A stretch of DNA of 64,000 nt from Psychromonas sp. SP041 (lineage in GTDB: Bacteria > Pseudomonadota > Gammaproteobacteria > Enterobacterales > Psychromonadaceae), in NCBI RefSeq assembly GCF_000470315.2, contig NZ_CBRF02000021.1, forward strand, positions 1 to 64,000. The letters are read 5' to 3'. The notes beneath the pieces are model-generated. The model worked only from the letters and a program-made list of their open reading frames with translations. It was not told the origin of the DNA and ran no database searches. The position numbers and the translations under genes are program-made. Of the stretch, positions 56,938 to 64,000 are shown one piece after another. Numbering within the stretch: position 1 is the stretch's first letter; every line of letters begins with the position of its first letter.

Positions 56938-57471
56938 ATGATTCGCATTATTTCTTTTTTAAAGAAAATTAATAATGGGATAGCAGTTATTGCAGGTCTA
57001 GCTTTGTTAGCCTGCATTACTCTTATTATCCTTGATATTGTATTAAGAGAGATCGGAATTTCTTTTAGTGGTTCAGAAGAAATTTCTGGTTATGTAATGG
57101 CTGCGGTTACTAGCTGGGGTGTATGTTATGGATTGACCGTTAAAGCGCATGTTCGAATTGATTTTTTACGTGAAAAAGGCAATTTATTAATTAGCTCTTT
57201 ATTCGATTTAATCGCTTTAGCTGCACTATCTTACGTGGCAGTTTATTTAGCATATTATGCGATACCAGTATTAAGTAAAACTCTCAAATCCGGTGCGTTA
57301 TCAAACACGGCAATGGAGATCCCTCTTTATTTACCTCAAAGCATTTGGTTAGCTGGATGGATCTGGTTTGCTATTTCTTCTTCTGTACTGTTAATCATAT
57401 CAATAATATTAGTTATCCAAGGGAAATATGAGATTGTGGATAAGAATATCGGCACTGGAGGTGATTTATGA
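56938..57471 (+). CDS. TRAP transporter small permease (DctQ family)
   Basis: A 177-residue inner-membrane protein with four hydrophobic spans. The first ends DIVLREIGISFSGSEEISGYVMAAVTSWG, the conserved DctQ region with the E-E pair, and AHVRIDFL follows. It pairs with the large permease, and its coding end overlaps that gene by 4 bp (ATGA). The start codon is 1 bp after the binding-protein stop. Confidence 0.92.
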   Translation: MIRIISFLKKINNGIAVIAGLALLACITLIILDIVLREIGISFSGSEEISGYVMAAVTSWGVCYGLTVKAHVRIDFLREKGNLLISSLFDLIALAALSYVAVYLAYYAIPVLSKTLKSGALSNTAMEIPLYLPQSIWLAGWIWFAISSSVLLIISIILVIQGKYEIVDKNIGTGGDL

Positions 57472-58748
57472 TTTTATTTACTTCAATGGGACTGTTGGGA
57501 TTATTAGCTCTTTCTATCCCAGTTGGTATTGTATTGTTTTTATTAGCTTTTGGCGTAGATACTTTTTTTAGCCCCTTTCCTTTAATGAGGGGGTTAGGGC
57601 AAATAGTCTGGTCATCATCAAATAATTCAACATTGATAGCGATTCCTTTTTTTGTCTTAATTGGTGAAATTTTACTTCGTAGTGGGGTGGCTCAAAGAAC
57701 TTATGCCGCTTTGAATACATGGGTATCTTGGTTACCGGGTGGATTGATACATGCCAATATTGCTACCGCAACAATGTTCTCTGCAACCTCTGGTTCTTCT
57801 GTCGCTACAGCCGCTACAGTCGCAACGGTCGCTACACCACAAGGTGAAAAATTAGGTTACGACCCTAGACTTTTTACTGGTTCTATAGCCGCTGGCGGTA
57901 CTTTAGGTATTTTAATTCCCCCTTCGATTAATTTAATTGTTTATGGTTTCTTAACTGAAAGCTCTGTTCCTAAGTTATTTTTGGCTGGTATTGTTCCTGG
58001 TATGATGATGGCGCTGCTTTTTATGGCCATTACTATTGTGTTATGTAGTCTTTATCCTAAATTAGGCGGTCCAAAACAACATAGCTCTTGGTCTGAAAAA
58101 ATTGTTGCTCTTAAATCTCTTTCACCCATTCTTTTTCTATTTTTAAGTGTTGTCGGCTCTATTTATATGGGGTGGGCTACGCCAACTGAAGCTGCTGCTA
58201 TTGGCGTCGTTATTTCATTAGTGATTTCGTTTGCTTACTCAGTTATATCAACTGAAATGTTAATCAAAAGCTTAGTTGGAACGGTTAAAATAACATCAAT
58301 GATTATGTTAGTCGTTATTGGTGCTTATGTACTTAACTTTGCATTAACAGCTTCAGGATTTGGGAGAGCTCTACAAGAGCTGTTACAAGGATTGGGGTTA
58401 AGCCCTATCGGTACTTTATTAGTTATTATATTAACTTATATTATATTGGGATTTTTTATTGAAACGCTGTCACTAATGGTAGCGACAATTCCTATCGTTG
58501 TTCCAATCATTATTCAAATAGGCTATGACCCAATTTGGTTTGGCATATTAATGATTATTTTAGTTGAAATGGCTTTAATAACCCCTCCTGTCGGATTGAA
58601 CTTATATGTCGTCAATTCAGCTCGTAAAAAAGGAAAAATGATGGATGTGATTATAGGTAGTATTCCTTACGTCCTAATCATGTTGTTTATGGTTTTCTTA
58701 CTCATCATGTTCCCTAGTCTTGCTTTATATTTACCAAACAACTATTAA
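57468..58748 (+). CDS. TRAP transporter large permease (DctM family)
   Basis: A 426-residue membrane protein with about 12 spans that moves substrate with sodium. Signature regions are STLIAIPFFVLIGEIL, SGSSVATAATVATVATPQG, GGTLGILIPPSINLIVYG and the C-terminal mirror EMALITPPVGLNLYVVN. These are typical of DctM. It overlaps the small permease gene by 4 bp and is followed 8 bp later by the DUF2848 gene, so all five genes are probably one transcript. Confidence 0.95.
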   Translation: MILFTSMGLLGLLALSIPVGIVLFLLAFGVDTFFSPFPLMRGLGQIVWSSSNNSTLIAIPFFVLIGEILLRSGVAQRTYAALNTWVSWLPGGLIHANIATATMFSATSGSSVATAATVATVATPQGEKLGYDPRLFTGSIAAGGTLGILIPPSINLIVYGFLTESSVPKLFLAGIVPGMMMALLFMAITIVLCSLYPKLGGPKQHSSWSEKIVALKSLSPILFLFLSVVGSIYMGWATPTEAAAIGVVISLVISFAYSVISTEMLIKSLVGTVKITSMIMLVVIGAYVLNFALTASGFGRALQELLQGLGLSPIGTLLVIILTYIILGFFIETLSLMVATIPIVVPIIIQIGYDPIWFGILMIILVEMALITPPVGLNLYVVNSARKKGKMMDVIIGSIPYVLIMLFMVFLLIMFPSLALYLPNNY

Positions 58749-58756
58749 GGATTTAT

Positions 58757-59410
58757 ATGTTATTTACTATTAATGGAATTGAAAGTGATTTTAAAATTAA
58801 TCATCTTGTTATTGCAGGTTGGACAGCAAGAGATCAAAAAGCTGTGCAGGAGCACATTGATGAATTAGCTGAAATAGGTGTTGCTCCACCTTCAAATGTG
58901 CCGCTTTATTATCGTGCTTCTAATTTATTAGTCACTCAGGATGATTTGGTTGAAGTAGTTGGAGAAGGGTCATCAGGAGAAGTTGAACCATTGATCATTA
59001 AATCAGGTGGTAAATTATTTTTAGGTATCGGCTCTGATCATACTGATAGAGAGTTAGAGGTACAGTCAGTTGCCTTTTCTAAGCAAATTTGTCCTAAACC
59101 CGTCTCTAACCAACTGTGGGATTTTGAAGAAGTCAAAGATCATATTGATAAGCTTGAGATGCAATCATGGTTAGATGAAGGAAAAGGGTGGGCCTTGTAT
59201 CAGACTGGTACATTGGCGTCTATTCGACCTTTAATTGAGCTTATTGAAAAAGCAGCTTTGAAAGAAAATAGTGCAATGTTATGTGGGACTTTTGCTGCAA
59301 TTGGTGGTGTTCGCAAAACACCTAAGTTCAAAATGTCCCTTGTTGATCCTATTTTGGGACGTACGATCGAAGCGCAATACGATACGGTTGAATTACCTTC
59401 GGTAAAATAA
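58757..59410 (+). CDS. DUF2848 family protein
   Basis: A 217-residue cytoplasmic protein of the DUF2848 family: LVIAGWTARDQKAVQEHIDELAEIGVAPPS, PLYYRASNLLVTQDDLVEVVG, LFLGIGSDHTDRELE, and a C-terminal part with LCGTFAAIGGVR and F-x-M-x-L-x-DP. The GSDHTDRE segment gives a His-Asp pair that may bind a metal, and the fold may be related to fumarylacetoacetate hydrolase-like proteins; this is a guess. Genes of this family often sit with an amidase and transporter, as here, so it probably acts on the amidase substrate or product. Confidence 0.8.
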   Translation: MLFTINGIESDFKINHLVIAGWTARDQKAVQEHIDELAEIGVAPPSNVPLYYRASNLLVTQDDLVEVVGEGSSGEVEPLIIKSGGKLFLGIGSDHTDRELEVQSVAFSKQICPKPVSNQLWDFEEVKDHIDKLEMQSWLDEGKGWALYQTGTLASIRPLIELIEKAALKENSAMLCGTFAAIGGVRKTPKFKMSLVDPILGRTIEAQYDTVELPSVK

Positions 59411-59446
59411 ATTGTCCTAACATTATCTATTTCAGAGAGTTTTATA

Positions 59447-60760
59447 ATGAAAAATTTATCTAAATTCCCTTGGGAAGAACGTGATTTAGCACAACAATTA
59501 ACCAAATCGAAAAAGCTTATTGAGCATCAGGCTAGTAATGTTTTTACCGAACTGTTTGATGTGACTGAGTATGCTAATGGTCGCAAGTCATCTCATCATT
59601 TAATCAATGAGCAGTATTTAAACAATGCGGTAGTGTCGGTTAAAGATTTGTTTGATGTGAAAGGTTATAAAACAAAAGCGGGTTCTACTTTTTTAAATGA
59701 TGTCGATATTGCAAGTAAAGATGCGGACGCAGTAAAAAGTTTACGTAAAGCGGGTGCTGTTTTTCTTGGCCATACTAATATGACCGAACTCGCTTATTCT
59801 GGGTTAGGGGTAAATCCACATTACGGCACGCCAATAACACCGCTTTATAAAGATGAGGACCGTATTGCAGGGGGCTCAACTAGCGGAGGAGCCGTTTCAG
59901 TTGCTTTAAAAATTGTAGATATTGCTTTAGGCAGTGATACGGGAGGTTCTTTAAGAATCCCTTCAGCTTTTTGTGGTGTAACGGGGTTTAAACCTTCTCA
60001 AAATAGTGTTTCTAGAAAAGGCAGTTTACCGCTCTCTTCAAGTTTAGATAGTATCGGACCGATTGCTAATACAGTATCTGAGTGTGAAATAGCATGGGGA
60101 GTTATGTCTAATGCTGTCGTTAATAATTCTGTAGCAGAACAGGCTTATTTTGTTATACCTAGTAATTTTGGTATGGATTTACTTGACGAGAAGGTAAAAA
60201 AAGCATTTTTAGAAGTCGTTAACATTTTAAAGCAGACTTCTGGAGTGCGAGTTGAAGAGAGATCTTTACCTTTTTTAGACAGTTACAAATTACTTCCTGT
60301 GTGGCAATTCTCTGCTTTCGAAGCAATGAATTATTATACTGAAAATTATAGTATCGATCTTGATGAGCTTGATCCGAGAGTCGCTAGTCGTTTAAAGCGA
60401 GCAAATTCGATTGATGAAAAACAATTTTTAGCTACCTGTCAACAAAGAAAGTTATTAATAGAAAGGTACAAAACAGAAGAAAAAGGGGCTGTATTATTAC
60501 TACCTACTGTTGCGATATTACCGCCTAAATTAGCAGAGTTAAGCGCTGATGAAGATTATGACCGCATTAACCTTTTATGTTTGCGTAACACCACGTTAGC
60601 AAATGTGTTGGACGGTTGTAGTATCTCTTTACCATATCAATATCAAGGTGATCATATTGGCGTAATGTTGACGGCTAGTAATGGTGATGACAACAATCTA
60701 CTATCATTATCTAAACGGTTAGAATCTATTATTCTTAAATCCTATTCTGATACGAAATAA
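59447..60760 (+). CDS. Amidase signature family amidohydrolase
   Basis: A 437-residue serine hydrolase with the Ser-cisSer-Lys triad: Lys66 in VVSVKDLFD, cis-Ser144 in AGGSTSGGAV and nucleophile Ser168 in LGSDTGGSLRIPSAFCG, spaced as in FAAH (24 residues between the serines). It hydrolyses an amide or carbamoyl bond in the cytoplasm. Its place after a TRAP transporter for organic acids and DUF2848 suggests a small amide-bearing acid as substrate. Candidates such as an allophanate- or ureido-type compound cannot be separated by sequence. It is not GatA, since there is no GatB/C neighbour. Confidence 0.92.
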   Translation: MKNLSKFPWEERDLAQQLTKSKKLIEHQASNVFTELFDVTEYANGRKSSHHLINEQYLNNAVVSVKDLFDVKGYKTKAGSTFLNDVDIASKDADAVKSLRKAGAVFLGHTNMTELAYSGLGVNPHYGTPITPLYKDEDRIAGGSTSGGAVSVALKIVDIALGSDTGGSLRIPSAFCGVTGFKPSQNSVSRKGSLPLSSSLDSIGPIANTVSECEIAWGVMSNAVVNNSVAEQAYFVIPSNFGMDLLDEKVKKAFLEVVNILKQTSGVRVEERSLPFLDSYKLLPVWQFSAFEAMNYYTENYSIDLDELDPRVASRLKRANSIDEKQFLATCQQRKLLIERYKTEEKGAVLLLPTVAILPPKLAELSADEDYDRINLLCLRNTTLANVLDGCSISLPYQYQGDHIGVMLTASNGDDNNLLSLSKRLESIILKSYSDTK

Positions 60761-60778
60761 AAATAACATTAAATAATA

Positions 60779-60803
60779 TAAAGCCTCAATTGAGGCTTTA
60801 TAT
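60779..60803. terminator. Bidirectional terminator between amidase and cpdB
   Basis: ATAAAGCCTCAATTGAGGCTTTAT: a perfect 12-bp self-complementary stem between the converging genes. The T-tracts are weak on both sides. Confidence 0.75.
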
Positions 60804-60820
60804 TATTTCTAAATCTAAAT

Positions 60821-62872
60821 CTAAATCTCTTTATCTTTTAAATCAATGTTATAAACCGCAAAGCCTAACGCATCTTTTTTATTACGTTTGCTTAACTTAC
60901 GTTGTGCATTGTCGGCAATAAAGCGGTTTGCTACTTCACTGTCTTGCGTTTCAAAACGTATATCCAAGGTTGTTGGTGTCTTAATGTCTAAGAACCCCCA
61001 GTTATTATCGGCTGATGGATCAACTGCACCTTTCTTATTGGTTTCATTGGTAATGTAAGCCGCTAATACGTCACGGTTGGTATCTGGTTGTTCCATTACA
61101 ACATATTCAGAACCTGTACCAGCGAACTTGCCTCCGAATGCTCTGTAGTTATTAGTGGCAACAATAAAGTCTTGTTTCATTAATGCTTCACCAGTGAGGG
61201 TGATATTTTTATTATCAGTATATGTTAACTCTACAATGCGTTGTGCATCTGGATTAATCGCCGCACAATCACCATTAAACTTACTCGGTTGTGTCACATC
61301 CACTTTATAATTAACGCCATCAATCACATCAAAATTGTAAGTGCGATGATCTTGCCAATTAATTAAATATTGTGGTTCAGAAGACGTTTTATCAATTTGA
61401 TTAAACTGATTAACACTGCACTCTAACCAGTCTTTTAGTTGTGCTCCGGTTATTTTCAATGCAACAACTGTGTTTGGGTAAAGATATAAATCAGCAGCAT
61501 TTTTATAGGTAAGGTCACCTTTAGCAACTTGAACATAAGCATCAACATCTGAAGAGGTGCTGTGGCGTCCGCCTGCTTTAAAAGGCGCTGCAGCAGACAA
61601 TATAGGTAATCCTTTTAAGGTGGGATTATCAGAAGCGGCGACTTGATCTTTGATATATTGCAATTGCGCATTCGATACAATTTGTACGGTCGGGTCGTCT
61701 TGTACTAAGGTCAAAAAGCTATACATATCATGATTTGCTTTTCCGATCGGCGCATTCACAAAATCCAAAGTACCTTGATGGTCTTCAGCAACCGCTTTAT
61801 GAATACGTTCATCTGCGTCGACTAAAGCAACTTTACTACCTTTTTCATCGCGTTTGAATATTTGACGAGATTCAGATTTAGCACTTTTGATAGTCCACTT
61901 TTGGCCATTATGCTCTAACTCAAAATCTATTACCCCAAGGTTATCACCCCATCGACCAGGCATAACAGCAGGAACCCCATTGATTAACCCTTTTTCGATA
62001 TCAACATTAGGGATGCTTGCAAATTGTGCGCTTGGAAAGACTGAATGACTATGACCAAACATAATGGCATCAATACCGTCGACAGTGGTTAACGCATAAG
62101 TCGCATTCTCCGCATGTACGTCATTTGGATTTTCGCTTGAGCCTATCCCTGAATGAGGGATTGCGATAATAATATCAGCCCCTGCTTTTTGCATGTCAGG
62201 TATAAATTTCTTAGCGGTTTCGACAATTCCTTTAACAGTCACTTTTCCTGTTAGATTTTGTTTATCCCATTGTAAAATTTGTGGAGGTACAAAGCCGATA
62301 TAACCAATGTTAATGGTACGGTCTACGCCTTGGTTATCGATAATATTTGTTTGTTTAATCAGATAAGGTGTGAATAAATTATCACCTTGTTTTTTATTGT
62401 CCCAACAGTCTGATTGGCAATAAACATTGGCATTGATGTATGGGAAGTTAGCGCTACTAATCGCTTTTTTAAGAAAATCTAAACCGTAATTAAACTCATG
62501 GTTTCCTATATTACCGACTTCATAATTAAGTAAATTCATTGCTTTATAACTAGGGTGAATCGAAAACTCACGGCCTTCCTTAAATTCACTGGCAACATAG
62601 TCACCCATCGGACTGCCTTGTAATAAATCACCGTTATCAACCAGTAATGTATTGTCTACTTCGGTACGTGCAATGTTAATAAGGCTAGCCGTTCGAGCAA
62701 GACCGATAGTGATATCTTGCTTGGTTTGGTAATAATCATAATCCATGACATTGGCATGAATATCAGATGTTTCAAGGATACGTAATGTAGCTGAGTAACT
62801 ATCATTAGTGGTATCACAACCTGCTATGGAAAAAGTGGAAGATATTAAGGCGGCAAGTAGTAATTTATTCAC
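60821..62872 (-). CDS. cpdB: CpdB, 2',3'-cyclic-nucleotide phosphodiesterase/3'-nucleotidase
   Basis: A 683-residue enzyme with a lipobox-like signal (TFSIAGC, Cys19), so it may be lipid-anchored, unlike E. coli CpdB. The metallophosphatase domain has LETSDIHANVMDYDYY, VDNGDLLQGSP, GNHEFNYGLDFL and IMFGHSHSV, the metal-binding motifs of 5'-nucleotidase family enzymes, and a C-terminal nucleotide-binding domain with the KAGGRHSTSS and FVATNNYRAFGG segments. It converts 2',3'-cyclic nucleotides to nucleosides and phosphate outside the cytoplasm. AAGGAA lies upstream of the ATG. Confidence 0.95.
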   Translation of the reverse strand: MNKLLLAALISSTFSIAGCDTTNDSYSATLRILETSDIHANVMDYDYYQTKQDITIGLARTASLINIARTEVDNTLLVDNGDLLQGSPMGDYVASEFKEGREFSIHPSYKAMNLLNYEVGNIGNHEFNYGLDFLKKAISSANFPYINANVYCQSDCWDNKKQGDNLFTPYLIKQTNIIDNQGVDRTINIGYIGFVPPQILQWDKQNLTGKVTVKGIVETAKKFIPDMQKAGADIIIAIPHSGIGSSENPNDVHAENATYALTTVDGIDAIMFGHSHSVFPSAQFASIPNVDIEKGLINGVPAVMPGRWGDNLGVIDFELEHNGQKWTIKSAKSESRQIFKRDEKGSKVALVDADERIHKAVAEDHQGTLDFVNAPIGKANHDMYSFLTLVQDDPTVQIVSNAQLQYIKDQVAASDNPTLKGLPILSAAAPFKAGGRHSTSSDVDAYVQVAKGDLTYKNAADLYLYPNTVVALKITGAQLKDWLECSVNQFNQIDKTSSEPQYLINWQDHRTYNFDVIDGVNYKVDVTQPSKFNGDCAAINPDAQRIVELTYTDNKNITLTGEALMKQDFIVATNNYRAFGGKFAGTGSEYVVMEQPDTNRDVLAAYITNETNKKGAVDPSADNNWGFLDIKTPTTLDIRFETQDSEVANRFIADNAQRKLSKRNKKDALGFAVYNIDLKDKEI

Positions 62873-63137
62873 AGAATATTCCTTTTCTATTTATTGGAAG
62901 GGAAGTGTCAGTTATATTAAGAAGATATTAAAATAAATACTTTACGCTATATCACTAGCCTATCAAATTGAAATTAAATGTTATTTTTAAACGCTTTTTA
63001 AACCATACTGAATGCTATTCAAAATAACGATGAACATTTAAAAATAGTGAATAGCATTCAAAATAACGACGAACACTTCAAAATAGCTAAGAGCATCTGA
63101 AAATAATCAGGCATGTTTAAAAAGTGGCAAATAACGC

Positions 63138-63902
63138 TTAATAAGCGACACACATTGGCGTGTTAGCGATGGGATCTTTAATGACTTTTGCTTCAAGTGA
63201 AAATACATCGCGTAAAAGCTGCTCTGTAAATACTTCTTCAGGTTCACCTTCTGCTATCACGGCACCTTCTTTCATTACCACTAAATGATCGCTATATCGG
63301 CAAGCTTGGTTAAGGTCGTGTAATACCACTATCACGGTTTTTCCTTTATCTTTCATCGCTTGCATTAACTTCATTAATTCAATTTGATGGGATAAATCTA
63401 AATAAGTGGTTGGCTCATCAAGCATGATGATGTCAGTATCTTGTGCGAGGATCATGGCTATCCATGCGCGTTGTCTTTGGCCACCAGAAAGCGACTCAAC
63501 GGCTTGCGTGGAAAATTCACTAACTTGCGTTTCTTGCATCGCGGCGCTGACGATATTCTTGTCTTGGTCGCCTAATTTTCCCCAATGAGAAATATAAGGT
63601 GAGCGTCCATATTCAACTAAACGTTGTACCGTAATACCTTCTGGGGTAATTAATATTTGCGGCAATAAAGACATCTGCTGTGCTAGCTGTTTATCGGCAT
63701 AACTGCTTAATGGTTGGTTATTGAGTAAAACTTGCCCTGCATTAGCTTTATTAATACGGGCTAGTGCTTTTAATAAAGTAGATTTACCGCAGCCGTTAGG
63801 GCCAATTAAAGCCGTAATCTTTCCCTTTTGTAGTGTCAGATTAAGATCGTTGATGATGACTTTATCACCGTATGCAATAGTGAGGTTTTCAGTTGAAATC
63901 AT
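63138..63902 (-). CDS. Iron-siderophore ABC transporter ATP-binding protein
   Basis: A 254-residue ATPase of the FecE/FhuC type. Walker A is GPNGCGKSTLLKALA, the signature LSGGQRQRAWIAMILAQD, Walker B IIMLDEPTTYLD and the switch His is in VVLHDLNQACRYSDH. The STYLDLSHQIELM-like stretch after Walker B (TTYLDLSHQIELM) is typical of ferric siderophore importers. The start ATG 63902 shares one base with the stop of the upstream permease gene (TAATG), so they are coupled. Heme or cobalamin transport is less likely but not excluded. Confidence 0.92.
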   Translation of the reverse strand: MISTENLTIAYGDKVIINDLNLTLQKGKITALIGPNGCGKSTLLKALARINKANAGQVLLNNQPLSSYADKQLAQQMSLLPQILITPEGITVQRLVEYGRSPYISHWGKLGDQDKNIVSAAMQETQVSEFSTQAVESLSGGQRQRAWIAMILAQDTDIIMLDEPTTYLDLSHQIELMKLMQAMKDKGKTVIVVLHDLNQACRYSDHLVVMKEGAVIAEGEPEEVFTEQLLRDVFSLEAKVIKDPIANTPMCVAY

Positions 63903-64000
63903 TACCAAGCCTTATAGCGTTGCAGTAAAAAAATAAAGTAGGGCGCACCGATTAAGGACGTTAATACACCCGCAGGTAATTCTAAAGGAGGTTGTAAACC
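63902..64000 (-). CDS. FecCD-type permease, 3' end (cut by window)
   Basis: The last 32 codons of a permease: GLQPPLELPAGVLTSLIGAP then a hydrophobic end. ELPAGVLTSLIGAPYF is the conserved C-terminal motif of FecCD permeases (E-x-P-x-GV-x-T-x-L-x-GAP). The stop codon overlaps the ATPase start. The rest lies beyond the window edge. Confidence 0.85.
   Translation of the reverse strand, partial: GLQPPLELPAGVLTSLIGAPYFIFLLQRYKAW

Overview
The window looks like chromosome from a low-GC marine gammaproteobacterium. The alginate genes, sodium-coupled and TRAP transporters, and the sequences of MutH, RppH, PtsP, SstT and TrmB suggest a relative of Psychromonas, Shewanella or Vibrio. That placement is an inference from gene families and was not computed. 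No rRNA, phage, transposase, integrase or CRISPR array is visible. The window has four tRNA genes and an unusual amount of repeated intergenic DNA.

Layout. 0.1-4.1 kb: four AT-rich glycosyltransferase genes, the edge of a surface polysaccharide locus. They converge on a minus-strand group (4.1-7.9 kb): an undecaprenyl-phosphate sugar-1-phosphate transferase, a lytic transglycosylase and a PglL/WaaL-type ligase. 7.9-16 kb: uvrA with an SOS box, a small CBM48-like protein, mutH, a 650 bp spacer with three perfect DnaA boxes, then rppH-ptsP. 16-21 kb: sstT, lgt-thyA, a LysE exporter divergent from an Lrp-type regulator, and a DUF1059 protein. 21.5-35.3 kb: an alginate-type region with a FadR-type GntR regulator, a CBS/DUF294 protein with a DnaQ-like exonuclease, a KdgM-type porin divergent from a sodium:solute symporter, a lipoprotein with two PL7 alginate lyase modules, and a lipoprotein built of three nearly identical ~227-residue modules. 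The porin-symporter pair lies between two inverted sets of interspersed repeats.

36-47 kb: gor, a palindromic tandem repeat array, an archaeal/alphaproteobacterial-type serC, tRNA-Trp, marC, a 21-unit 14-bp tandem repeat, pgk, class II fba, and a convergent class I aldolase behind a Fur-box-like site. A SIMPL protein and a eukaryotic-type S-adenosylmethionine decarboxylase follow. 47-52.5 kb: a phospholipase-D-like lipoprotein; a tRNA-Phe/Thr/Phe operon flanked by decayed tRNA-half copies that resemble the E. coli rtT arrangement; mutY-yggX divergent from trmB. 53-64 kb: a GlyGly-CTERM trypsin-like protease, a LysR regulator divergent from a TRAP transporter/DUF2848/amidase operon, cpdB, and the end of an iron-siderophore-type ABC transporter cut by the window edge.

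How the genes may work together. In the alginate region, surface lyases would cut the polymer, the KdgM-type porin would pass oligomers, and the symporter would import small products. The GntR protein is a plausible regulator, because a TTGTATTAC-type motif recurs at its own promoter and at the symporter promoter. The TRAP-DUF2848-amidase operon looks like a separate uptake-and-hydrolysis pathway for an unidentified amide-containing acid. The paired aldolases suggest an iron-controlled isozyme switch.
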